From assembly GCA_963809965.1 (NCBI GenBank), contig CAWELU010000035.1, forward strand, positions 1 to 64,000: a DNA stretch of 64,000 nucleotides, given 5' to 3'. Shown in pieces: positions 56,286 to 64,000 of the stretch. Under the pieces are notes generated by a model. That model saw only the letters and a list, made by a program, of their open reading frames with translations, searched no databases and was not told where the DNA came from. The translations under genes were made by a program, and so were the position numbers. Source of the stretch: CAIWHR01 sp963809965 (GTDB lineage Bacteria; Pseudomonadota; Gammaproteobacteria; Burkholderiales; Casimicrobiaceae). Every line of letters begins with the position of its first letter. Positions within the stretch are counted from its first letter, which is position 1.

Positions 56286-57144
56286 TCAGCGCCGAAATTG
56301 CCGCCGCGCGAGCCGCAGCATGAAACGCTGAATCAGATTTGCGTTGCCCCGAGGACGCCATGTCTTGCGGAGCCGATTGGTGTACGCATCGAAATGCAGG
56401 CCCCGTGGCGCGGCCAGAACCGGGCCGCGCCCAAGCACGATCTTGAGTACCTGCGCCGCCGCGATGCCCGCGCAAAGCTGACAGGCGATGATCGTCGATG
56501 GACCGCGCTGCTCTGCGAAACTCACCCGCGAACGGTCGACGAGATATCGTCGATGCAGCATTGCCGGGGAAAGGCCGAGGAGGAATCGGAGCGCCTTCTC
56601 GGGCTCGCTCTGCGCCACGCAAGCGGAAATACTTTTCGAACGTCATGCGCCCGGGCATGAAGTTGAGGAGCGCCGCCCCCATGCCAATCGGCGCCACGGT
56701 AACGGCCGGGATGCCCTTTGCTGCGCAGGCCGCGAACACTCGCTCGCGCGCATCGAACGCGAAGAAGTCGAGGCCGTCGACGTAGACGTCCGCGCCATCC
56801 AGGAACGTATCGAGATTTTCGGGCGTCACTCCGTCCTCGAAGGTTCGAATATCGAGTTCCGGATTGATCTCGCGGGCCATGGTCGCGAGGGTCGCGACCT
56901 TGGATCGGCCCAGCGTCTGCGTCGTGGCGCCGACCTGGCGATTGAAGTTGACGAGATCGAAGCGATCGGGATCGGCGATGGCGAAGCGGCCGACGCCGAG
57001 TCGCGCCAGCGTGAGAAGATGAACGCCGCCGACGCCGCCAAGCCCCGCAATCGCCACCCGTTTCCCGCGCAGCGCCTCCTGCTCGACTTCGGTCACCCAC
57101 CCGATGTTGCGGGAGAAGGCCTCGTCGTAGTTGAAGGGTTCCAT
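56286..57144 (-). CDS. ThiF/MoeB/E1-like adenylyltransferase (one +1 shift near 56619)
   Basis: Starts MEPFNYDEAFSRNIGWVTEV. Nucleotide-binding GKRVAIAGLGGVGGVHLLTL, then FDLVNFNRQVGATTQTLGRS and the Asp of DGLDFFAFDARERVF. After one extra base following FEKYFRL: VAQSEPEKALRFLLGLSPAM, RGPSTIIACQLCAGIAAAQV, FDAYTNRLRKTWRPRGNANL. Corrected length 285 residues. E1-like enzymes adenylate a carboxylate. No ubiquitin-like or ThiS/MoaD gene is nearby, so the substrate is unknown. Confidence 0.85.
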
Positions 57145-57289
57145 GGGATTCAACATAGCGCCTTTGTCCGGAATTCGCCAGCCGGACCGCCCCTAGCACT
57201 TGCGGCGCAATCAGACGGTACTAACCGGACGCTTACGGTGCTTGATGGCATGTCATTGCTTCAGGACGCGATCAACCGCCGGAGTGCCG

Positions 57290-58042
57290 TCAAGTTGGCC
57301 GCGTATCATCAAGACCAATCCGGATTTCCTCGGCTACGACCCGGTAGAGCGGGCGCAGGAAGAACCGCAAGCCGGCCACCGTTTCGCCGAGATTCGCCAT
57401 CGAAGGCACGCGTGTGCCTCGGTGCTCGACAGGCCCGCCAAACTGCCTCACGGGAAACCCGAGCTTCTTGAAATGATCGGCAAGGCGTGGCTCGGTCAGC
57501 AGCACCAGTGTTTCGATACCCAGACGGACTCCCAGCGCAATCGCTCCGAGGTAAAGACCCAGTTGAATGTGGGGAAACCTGGGCTGCGCCTGCGTTCCGA
57601 AATCGATCTGGGCAGCGGCGTCCTTGCTTCGTTCCTCACCCTTACGCCGCCTGAACTCGCGGATCACCGCGAGGCGGGACACTTCGGCGATCCGGTTGCG
57701 GTTCACCTTCTCCGGATCGAACCAGCGGCGATCGATCGTCGCCGCACAGGTCTTCTCGATTGGCAGAGGGTAGGTCGGCTGATCCGGCCGGGCCAGGACC
57801 AGGCGGGTACACCCGACCCAGACGCCCGTCTTCACACTGCGCAACAGCAAATGGCGAGAGTGATCGTCGTACTCGTCCCGCTCCCGCCCATCGGGACGGG
57901 GCGCCTCGAAGCCCAGTTCCTCGCAATAGACTTTGTGGCGAATGCGGTAGACCTCGTCCTTGAGCTCGTCCGAGTCCGCAAGCACGAGCTCGAAGTACTT
58001 CTGGAACTCCTTGCCGGTGTTCAGGCGGTCGAGCCAGAGCAT
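57290..58042 (-). CDS. PEP-CTERM/exosortase system-associated acyltransferase
   Basis: 250 residues from ATG 58042. FELVLADSDELKDEVYRIRH then KVYCEELGFE resembles the autoinducer-synthase/FeeM fold; VGCTRLVLARPDQPTYPLPI, RIAEVSRLAVIREFRRRKGE and IETLVLLTEPRLADHFKKLG complete the family (TIGR03694-type). It is found with exosortase genomes and is distantly related to the three FeeM-like proteins at 39-43 kb. First gene of the seven-gene operon running to 50847. Confidence 0.88.
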   Translation of the reverse strand: MLWLDRLNTGKEFQKYFELVLADSDELKDEVYRIRHKVYCEELGFEAPRPDGRERDEYDDHSRHLLLRSVKTGVWVGCTRLVLARPDQPTYPLPIEKTCAATIDRRWFDPEKVNRNRIAEVSRLAVIREFRRRKGEERSKDAAAQIDFGTQAQPRFPHIQLGLYLGAIALGVRLGIETLVLLTEPRLADHFKKLGFPVRQFGGPVEHRGTRVPSMANLGETVAGLRFFLRPLYRVVAEEIRIGLDDTRPT

Positions 58043-58337
58043 GAGTGCCTCCCCATTGCCGGTAAGCGCTTGTCTTGTAGAGACAATCGACAAAGACGCC
58101 GTGGCCGGCTATTGACACCGACGATTCAGCGGCTAAAGCGTACGGTCGGACGAGCTCTTTGTGAACGACAAGTGTACCAACACCATTGATCGTACCCAAT
58201 TGGCGTAGCCTAGTCTTGTTCCGACAAAACAAACCAAACTGCAGGGATGCCGGCATGGCGATCCTTCGCGGGACAGCTTGTGGACAGCGTGACCTTCGAC
58301 TGGTTTGTACTCTACCAAGGCATCCGGTGACCTAGCG

Positions 58338-59441
58338 ATGGCGGCGGTCCTTCCCGAACGCATCGCGCTCGTCCTCGGCGGCGGCGGCCTCAAGGGCTTT
58401 GCCCACATCGGGGTGCTGCGCGCATTCGAGGAGCGGGGTATCCGGCCATCGTTGGTAGCGGGCACCAGCATCGGGTCACTGATTGCCGCCGCGTACGCGG
58501 CTGGCATGTCCGTGGATGAGATGGAACGTCGCGCCGTGGCGCTTCGGAGCAAGGACCTCTTCCGCATCGACCATCTCCACATGGTCACGAAGCGGATGCG
58601 GTCGCCGTCGCTTTATCTCGGCGGCCCGCTGGAAGCGCTCGTGCGCGACATTGTGCCGGCAACGACGATCCGCCAGCTGAAGATGCCGCTGCTGGTCAAC
58701 ACCGTAGATCTGGAGCGCGGCATGCAGGTGGTGTGGGGGCTGCCGGGGTTGCAGGACGTGCCAGTGGCAGATGCCGTCTACGCGTCGTGCGCGCTGCCGG
58801 GTCTATTTCCCCCGCGCGTTATCGACGGGCGCACCTGCGCCGATGGCGGCGTCATAGACAACCTGCCGGTAGCGATCGCCGCCTCGGGAATGGACGCGGT
58901 CGTCGGCGTGGAGGTTGGAAGCATCAGCTTGGCGACCGCACGCCATATCAAGGAGCAGGGGTTTGCTGCGATCTATGTGCGTGCGGCGACGATCATGATG
59001 AAGCACCTGCAGTCGGCGCAGCTCGCGAAATGGATTGGGCCGCCGCTGCTGCTCGTCCGCCCGGCTGTCTGGCAGTTCCAGTGGTTCGCGTTTGCGCACA
59101 CCCGCCGCATGATCCAAGCCGGCTACGAGGCCGCCGTGGAGGCAATCGACCGTGCGGGGAACGGGGTTCTCGCAACGGGCGGAGTTTACCCCCGTCATCG
59201 CGTCAAGGTCAGCGTCGACCATGATGCGTGCACCGGGTGCGGGCTCTGCGCCACGCTCGCGCCGGAGGTCATGACGATGGACGCCGATGGCAAGGCTCGC
59301 GTGCGCGAATCACCGGTCGAGTGGTCGCGCGCCGACGGCGACTTCGTGCATCAGTGCCCCTTCGACGCGATCACGGTCCAGGTAGTCGGGTCCGACCAAC
59401 CGCGCGTGACGATTGGAATAGACGATCAAATTCCGCGTTGA
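58338..59441 (+). CDS. Patatin-like phospholipase fused to a C-terminal ferredoxin domain
   Basis: 367 residues. Patatin: oxyanion hole ALVLGGGGLKGFAHIGVLRA, nucleophile GTSIGSLIAAAYAAGM, catalytic DGG in RTCADGGVIDNLPVAIAAS. From about residue 290 a short ferredoxin: VDHDACTGCGLCATLAPEVM and DFVHQCPFDAITVQ, with four Cys for one cluster. Patatin hydrolyses acyl esters. A redox-linked lipase is unusual. Divergent from the acyltransferase gene, sharing a 295 bp intergenic region. Confidence 0.88.
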   Translation: MAAVLPERIALVLGGGGLKGFAHIGVLRAFEERGIRPSLVAGTSIGSLIAAAYAAGMSVDEMERRAVALRSKDLFRIDHLHMVTKRMRSPSLYLGGPLEALVRDIVPATTIRQLKMPLLVNTVDLERGMQVVWGLPGLQDVPVADAVYASCALPGLFPPRVIDGRTCADGGVIDNLPVAIAASGMDAVVGVEVGSISLATARHIKEQGFAAIYVRAATIMMKHLQSAQLAKWIGPPLLLVRPAVWQFQWFAFAHTRRMIQAGYEAAVEAIDRAGNGVLATGGVYPRHRVKVSVDHDACTGCGLCATLAPEVMTMDADGKARVRESPVEWSRADGDFVHQCPFDAITVQVVGSDQPRVTIGIDDQIPR

Positions 59442-60014
59442 CGCTGTCGAGAACATACCAGGAGCGCGTGACCAGGCACGCCCCCGAATGCGGTCCACGG
59501 GGCATCGCGAAAATGCAGATGCTGGCTTGGGATTGCGCGCAGTAGGTTTGCGAAGGTCTAGGTAGTGTTGTGCTAGATGATCCCGGCTTTTCCACATCAA
59601 CGGCGACGCCGTGTTGGCGGCGACCGCTATGTGCGGTGGCCAAAAATAATGTTCGCCAGCGACAGGGGGAAGAGAGATGCTCCAGCGCAGTTGGGGAATC
59701 GAGCTTGCACATTGCACCGGCGCGGCGCTGCGGGCGTCGCCCAACCCTGAAGCGATCGCGAACTCAGAGTGTCGAATTTTCTTACACTTCATAAATTCCT
59801 AGACAAAGCAACAGCGCCAACCATCTGAAAAAATAAGCAAATATTCTTCGGTGCGCTTCTTGCTCCATTCGTAGACGCATGGTGGACTGACTTCCATACG
59901 TTGGATATTGCGGCAGATGTGGCAGATGTTGCTTGTTATCCCAAACTACTTTGCGGATTACGGATGCCGGGACCGTTTTTCGCGGCGGATGTTAGAAACG
60001 AGAGCGTAGAAATC
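59442..60014. other. Intergenic region upstream of PEP-CTERM gene
   Basis: About 570 bp, AT-richer than average from 59780 to 59860. No gene recognised. I looked for a sigma-54 promoter as at 48023 and did not find one with the right GG-GC spacing; a GGCAGATGT direct repeat lies near 59915. Confidence 0.45.
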
Positions 60015-60722
60015 ATGAACATCAAGACTTTGCTTGCGGCAACCTTGCTAGCTTGGGGAACGTCGGCTACCGCCGATTTCACCTTCGACCTGGATGCGGG
60101 GAATACAGCTATCGCTGGCTATACTGGTCCCTATGCGAACGTGAACGTCCATTGGGTGGATTCCGACACGGCGATCATAACGTTTACCTCACTTTGTACT
60201 GGCGGTGGTGATCCCCCCTGTACTGTGGGAGACCAAATCTTTCTCATGGGCGACGGCGGGTCGGTTGCGGTTAACGTAAACGCCACGTCGTGGACCCTTA
60301 GCGCAATTTCGGGATCGAACAGTGGAGTCGGGTTTACGCCCGGCCCATATTCCGACGGCGGATCGGGGAATGTGGATGGGTGGGGTGTATTCAATCAGAC
60401 GATAACTACCTTCGACGGGTACACCCACTCGTCGGACACGATCAGTTTCCAGTTGGACAACACTGGCGGAACGTGGGCCGATGAGAGCGAGGTGCTAGCA
60501 GCCAATCTCGGGGACTCGCTCGCCGCAGCGCATATCTTTGTGGCCACTTACGGTGCCACCGGTGCCGATGCGAGCGTTAAGGCGCTAGCCACTGGATTCG
60601 CCGCGGGCAGTGGAAACCCGGAGTTCCCGCCGCAGCAGATTCCCGAACCGGGCGTACTTGGCGTGTTGAGTCTCGGCTTGTTGGGATTGAGCCTGACGGC
60701 AATGCGGCGCCGCCAAAGGTAG
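60015..60722 (+). CDS. PEP-CTERM sorting-domain protein
   Basis: 235 residues from ATG 60015. Signal peptide KTLLAATLLAWGTSATA; secreted beta-rich body (WVDSDTAIITFTSL, GYTHSSDTISFQLDNTGGTW) and a clear sorting signal IPEPGVLGVLSLGLLGLSLT followed by AMRRRQR. Exosortase would cleave and process it at the inner membrane and send it to the surface or extracellular matrix. Function unknown. An intrinsic terminator follows. Confidence 0.88.
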   Translation: MNIKTLLAATLLAWGTSATADFTFDLDAGNTAIAGYTGPYANVNVHWVDSDTAIITFTSLCTGGGDPPCTVGDQIFLMGDGGSVAVNVNATSWTLSAISGSNSGVGFTPGPYSDGGSGNVDGWGVFNQTITTFDGYTHSSDTISFQLDNTGGTWADESEVLAANLGDSLAAAHIFVATYGATGADASVKALATGFAAGSGNPEFPPQQIPEPGVLGVLSLGLLGLSLTAMRRRQR

Positions 60723-60782
60723 CAGTAGAAGTCCCCAAGAAAAAGAACGCCGGCTCAGCCTAACTGTTCAGCAAGGGTTTGA

Positions 60783-60811
60783 TGAAAGGGGCCGCGGCTG
60801 CGGCCTTTTTC
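60783..60811 (+). terminator. Intrinsic terminator of the PEP-CTERM gene
   Basis: AAAGGGGCCGC-GGCT-GCGGCCTTTTT: GC-rich stem with two possible G-T pairs and a T-run. Confidence 0.75.
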
Positions 60812-61031
60812 GATTTTGGTACGGGCAGGGAGCCGTCAACAATAGATGATGTCTTCCAGATCGACCTTGCGCTTGACCAGTCGGGAAGCACACGGCTTTC
60901 TGCGACTCGTTCTTGTCCGGAAACGGGTGCGCCAGCCAGCGCTCATACCATGGCCTTGTCGCCACCTGTGGGACACCTTAGCTGAACGGCTAGGGCTGGC
61001 GCCGGCATTTCCTTTCTTGAAGCGTCCGGGA

Positions 61032-62796
61032 CTACTTCGTGACTTGTATCGTTTTGGTCGCCTTGTTTCCCGCGAGGTCTGTCGCGGTGGCGCCGATTGT
61101 GTGGGTGCCACCCGACGCCTTCCTGGTATTCCACTTGTACGATGTCGACGAGACGTTACCGCTTGCCACGACCACGCCGTCCACCGATAGGCTGAGACTC
61201 CGGACACCAACGTTGTCGGTGCTCGACGCCGTGATGGTTGTAACGCCAGCCACCTTGCTGCCGTTCGCCGGGTTGTTGATGGTTACGGTCGGGAGCGTGG
61301 TGTCGGCCACCGTAGCAATCACGGTATTTGCGACTGTGATGCTCACGGCGGTGGAGTTACTCGAGTTGCCAGCTGCATCGTAGGCACGGGCGACAAGCGT
61401 CGCGGTGCCGTCGGCCACCTTGGTCGAATCCCAGCTAAACCCATAGGGTGACGTCGTGTCGCTCGCGAGCGGGGCGCCATTCACCAATAGGTCGACCCGT
61501 GTCACGCCGATGTTGTCGCTGGCGGCGACGTTCACCGGAACGATGGCGCTGACGGTGCCACCGGTCGGAGACGCGATTGCCACGGTCGGCGGCTGCGTGT
61601 CGCTGACCTGCGCTTGGGCTGGCTCGGCTTGCACCGCAGAGGCTGCGTTGACGCGTCCATAGCCGTAATACTGATCGTAACCTGCCGTGCCGAGATCGGC
61701 CGCGGTCGACTTCAAAAAACGTTCAACCTGCGATGGTGCTAACGAGGGGTTGGCCGAAATCATCAGCGCGATAACACCCGCGGTGAGCGGGCTCGAGAAC
61801 GAAGTTCCCGACACGGACGAATAGCCACCGCCGTTGTTCGTCGACCATATGCCGACGCCCGGTGCGGCCACGTCAACGTAGGGCCCCCAGGTTGACCAGC
61901 TCGCCCGCGTGTCGGAGCTGCCAGTCGCGGACACCGAAATCATGGTATCGCTCGCCGGCGTGGAATCGAGCGTTCCCGCTGTTGCCGGCGGAATTGATTA
62001 CCAGGCCGCCCTTGTTCTTCATGCTACTGCGCCACGCTCTGGACGGTTGAAGCTGCCGTGCACGCGTAGCTGATGTTGGCGACCCGAGCACCATTGTTAG
62101 CTGCCCGATTCAGGCCACTCGCGGATGGTCGCTCGATGAGGCCATCCCGTCGGGCGCACTGATCCGTATCGGCATCAGCTTCACGTTCCAGGCGATCGAG
62201 GTGACCCCGATGGCGTTCTTGCTGCTCAGCGCCGCCACCACGCCGGCAACCAAGGTGCCGTGACCGTATAGTCGGCGGTGTTGCTGTTGTCGTCGAGAAA
62301 TTCCAGCCGGGAACGAGCTTCCTTGTAGGTCGGGGTGAGTCGAGTTGACGCCCGTATCGAGATGGCCACTGTCACGTTGGCCCCGAGCGAGAAGTCCCAC
62401 GCTGCCGGCGCCTGCACCATCTGCAGGTGCCATTCACTGCCGTAGTACGTGCTCGTTCGGCAACACGTGGGCACGACCAGTTCGTCCGGCTCGGCAAACT
62501 TGAGTGTGGATTGTGACCAAGAAGTGCCGCAACGGCCGTTTCCGAGGCGTTCGCAGGCAATTGTAGACGTAGACATCGAGATCCCCGAGTCGCCCCAACA
62601 CCTTGCCGCCATGAGGCGCCAAGACCCCTTCGAACTCGCCAGGCTGAGTCCCGCGCGCGGCTGGACGAGGATATGTCCCTTGACGATGGGTGCGCCGTCG
62701 GCCGGCCCCGCAATGCCGCGCCGCGACCGCCATGACGGCGATCGACAATGCAACTAAGGATCCTGCGCGCGACCGACTTTGTGATCTTATATCCAC
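61032..62796 (-). pseudogene. Subtilisin-like S8 peptidase with two Ig-like repeats, several frameshifts
   Basis: GTG near 62796 starts a signal-like segment. Pieces in different frames give all three catalytic blocks: Asp in DTGVNSTHPDLQG, His in YGHGTLVAGVVAALSSKNAI, Ser in SVSGTSFSSPLTAGVIALM. The intact 3' part (61943-61032) holds two tandem bacterial Ig-like repeats (PPTVAIASPTGG... and LPTVTINNPANGSKV...). Several shifts lie between 62750 and 61950, both +1 and -1. Either a real pseudogene or poor sequence. An extracellular protease. Confidence 0.75.
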
Positions 62797-63157
62797 TGCC
62801 AGCTCCCTTCGGTGAGTGACCAGACCGTACCCAAGACCGAAGGACTGCAGCGCAACCGTCGCGCGAAGATGCTCCGGCGAACCGCACGGGCGTGTTTCTG
62901 GTTGCCGCGGGATCCCCGACGCCGTCTTCGACCTACAAGGAGGACAACGCCTCCCGCACAACAGCCGTCTGGCAGTCCCGCCATCTTGGGGCCGGACGCG
63001 GCCCGTTAGACCGGTGACTTTGCGTCCCCGACTTTCGCCGGGTTTGCCGTTAACAGATCAGCACTTCGCTTCTATGACGAAGGCATTATGACATTGGGAT
63101 AGCAAATGCTGTCAAGTACGTTTGTCGGATGAAACCCGATTTGACGTGGAATTGCAC
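62797..63157. other. Intergenic region upstream of the subtilase
   Basis: No convincing gene. It separates the subtilase from the FNR-type palindrome and may hold a long 5' leader. Confidence 0.4.
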
Positions 63158-63171
63158 TTGATGTGCATCAA
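63158..63171. promoter_or_regulatory. Perfect FNR-type palindrome
   Basis: TTGATGTGCATCAA equals the TTGAT-N4-ATCAA consensus in all ten defined positions. It is in a locally AT-rich spacer, 362 bp before the subtilase start and 117 bp beyond the S1 protease stop. Fnr, Anr or Dnr would be the expected regulator. Confidence 0.6.
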
Positions 63172-63287
63172 ACATACAGATAAATCATATTTGTCAACAA
63201 TATGTTGCCTACAGCAACAAACCCCCCCGACGAAAAATCGATCCAGTTCTACCGGTTTTGGCGGTGCCGCCCGCGGCTCGGCGGCAA

Positions 63288-64000
63288 TCAGCGCATGCTG
63301 CGCATCAGCTCCTGAAAGAAGTCGGCGTCGGCACCGCGAAGCTGATGCCGGTCGGTTGGCCCACACCGGGTCCTTCGTGCCCTTCACGAAGACCCATGCT
63401 TCACGATGCCGAGCACCGTCGCCGGTCTCGCGTCGAAAGACGGACTGCCGCTGTGGCCCGCGTAGGCGGTGGCGTCCAGCTGGAACACGGTGATCGGGGG
63501 CCTTGCAAGCCTTCCGACAGCGCTTCGCGTCGAGCTGATCGGGCGGTTCGCGGCGGGCAGCGCCACCGGCGGCAAGGCCGCGACGATGCCGCGGTGCGTA
63601 CGGGCACGGAACCCTAGCACCTGGCCGATCGGGAAGCCTGTGAAAGCGATGCTCTGCCCGTCGCGGACTGCATCGGAATCCCCCAGCGTCACGGCGGGCA
63701 GCGCCGCACCGGCGATGCGCAGCAGCGCGAGGTCGTGGTCCTTGTCCGAGGCGACACCGGCTTGCCGCTCGCGCCTCGGGCTGCGCGCCTTGCGGGGCAC
63801 GTGAGAACGACAGACAAGGATTCGCCGTTCTCGGTCTTCAGCGCTTCGGGCACGACGTGCGCGTTGGTGCGACCAGCGTGCCATCTGCCGACGACGAAGC
63901 CGGTTCCGCGAAACACGAAGGCGTGGGCTGCGCGTCTTCTGGTAACGTGCCGACCGCTACGACGGACGGCTTCACGCGCTCGAATCGCCTCGGGAAGACC
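63288..64000 (-). CDS. Trypsin-like (S1/DegP-type) serine protease, 5' end outside window, frameshifted
   Basis: Reads in from the window edge: ERVKPSVVAVGTLPEDAQPT, then FRGTGFVVG and TNAHVVPEAL (His of the triad), DLALLRIAGAALPAVTLGDS (Asp), and AYAGHSGSPSFDARPATVLG (nucleophile Ser in GHSGSP), finishing with QPTGISFAV and FFQELMRSMR at the stop 63288. Pieces are in at least three frames, so there are several single-base shifts here, at least one of them -1. Periplasmic protease of the trypsin-2 group; N-terminus not seen. Confidence 0.7.

Noticed and set aside
55192..57144. Thiazole/oxazole-modified peptide (TOMM) cluster
   Set aside because: E1-like plus nitroreductase-like genes recall TOMM enzymes, but there is no YcaO protein and no candidate precursor peptide.
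59905..59930. Sigma-54 promoter before the PEP-CTERM gene at 60015
   Set aside because: TGGCAGATGTTGCT has only 8 bases between GG and GC; RpoN needs 10.

Overview
The window is GC-rich chromosomal DNA, most likely from a betaproteobacterium (Burkholderiales/Nitrosomonadales/Rhodocyclales level; genus not resolvable). The evidence is the set of proteins: a 107-residue 7Fe ferredoxin, a DUF1841 protein beside nth, paired small cytochromes c, RppH, a complete napFDAGHBC operon, PEP-CTERM proteins with an exosortase-associated acyltransferase, and short dispersed palindromic repeats typical of this group. No rRNA, tRNA or CRISPR array was seen.

Layout. 0-10 kb: PQQ-type sugar dehydrogenase (cut by the window edge), acyltransferase remnant, GspE/PilB ATPase, M48 peptidase, pncB, MFS transporter, corA, cation-diffusion-facilitator exporter. 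10-22 kb: housekeeping genes (RnfB-like ferredoxin, TPR protein, nth, DUF1841, two cytochromes c, fdxA, trxA, rho, rpmE, GT39-like membrane enzyme, obgE, proB, Yip1 protein, rppH). 22-29 kb: periplasmic nitrate reductase operon napFDAGHBC. 29-33 kb: an intact TumE-type toxin/HTH pair, ppdK, a phosphoribosyltransferase. 33.5-39.2 kb: an eroded island of toxin-antitoxin modules with a complete IS630-family element, dispersed repeats and a YdcF-like gene. 39.3-46 kb: three FeeM-type N-acyl amino acid synthase paralogues, a DUF1302 outer-membrane protein and a TPR protein resembling the PEP-CTERM-system protein PrsT. 46-50.8 kb: a scrambled zone (IS91-family remnant, PEP-CTERM gene with a sigma-54 promoter, repeats, a duplicated DUF1302 fragment joined to a methyltransferase). 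50.8-58 kb: an apparent seven-gene minus-strand operon: exosortase-associated acyltransferase, ThiF/E1-like enzyme, nitroreductase-like protein, LolA-like protein, two FtsX/LolC-type permeases and an ATPase. Divergent from it is a patatin fused to a ferredoxin domain. 60-64 kb: a PEP-CTERM protein, a frame-broken subtilase with Ig-like repeats, a perfect FNR-type palindrome, and an S1-type protease cut by the window edge.

How the genes may work together. The FeeM-type enzymes and the related exosortase-associated acyltransferase would N-acylate amino acids or peptides. The E1-like/nitroreductase pair could activate and reduce or oxidise the product. The LolA/FtsX/ATPase set looks like lipid or lipoprotein extraction and trafficking, and the DUF1302 protein is an outer-membrane candidate. 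This is the best candidate for an undescribed system in the window; its product is unknown and the link is inferred from gene order.

Sequence caveat. Many conserved genes (gspE-like, pncB, corA, DUF1841, fdxA, rho, proB, napG, ppdK, thiF-like, nitroreductase-like) are interrupted by single +1 shifts while the protein stays conserved on both sides; ppdK alone has fifteen. Removing one base per site restores normal family lengths. I treat these as intact genes with probable consensus insertions. The toxin genes and the two proteases near 62-64 kb also carry -1 (or +2) shifts.
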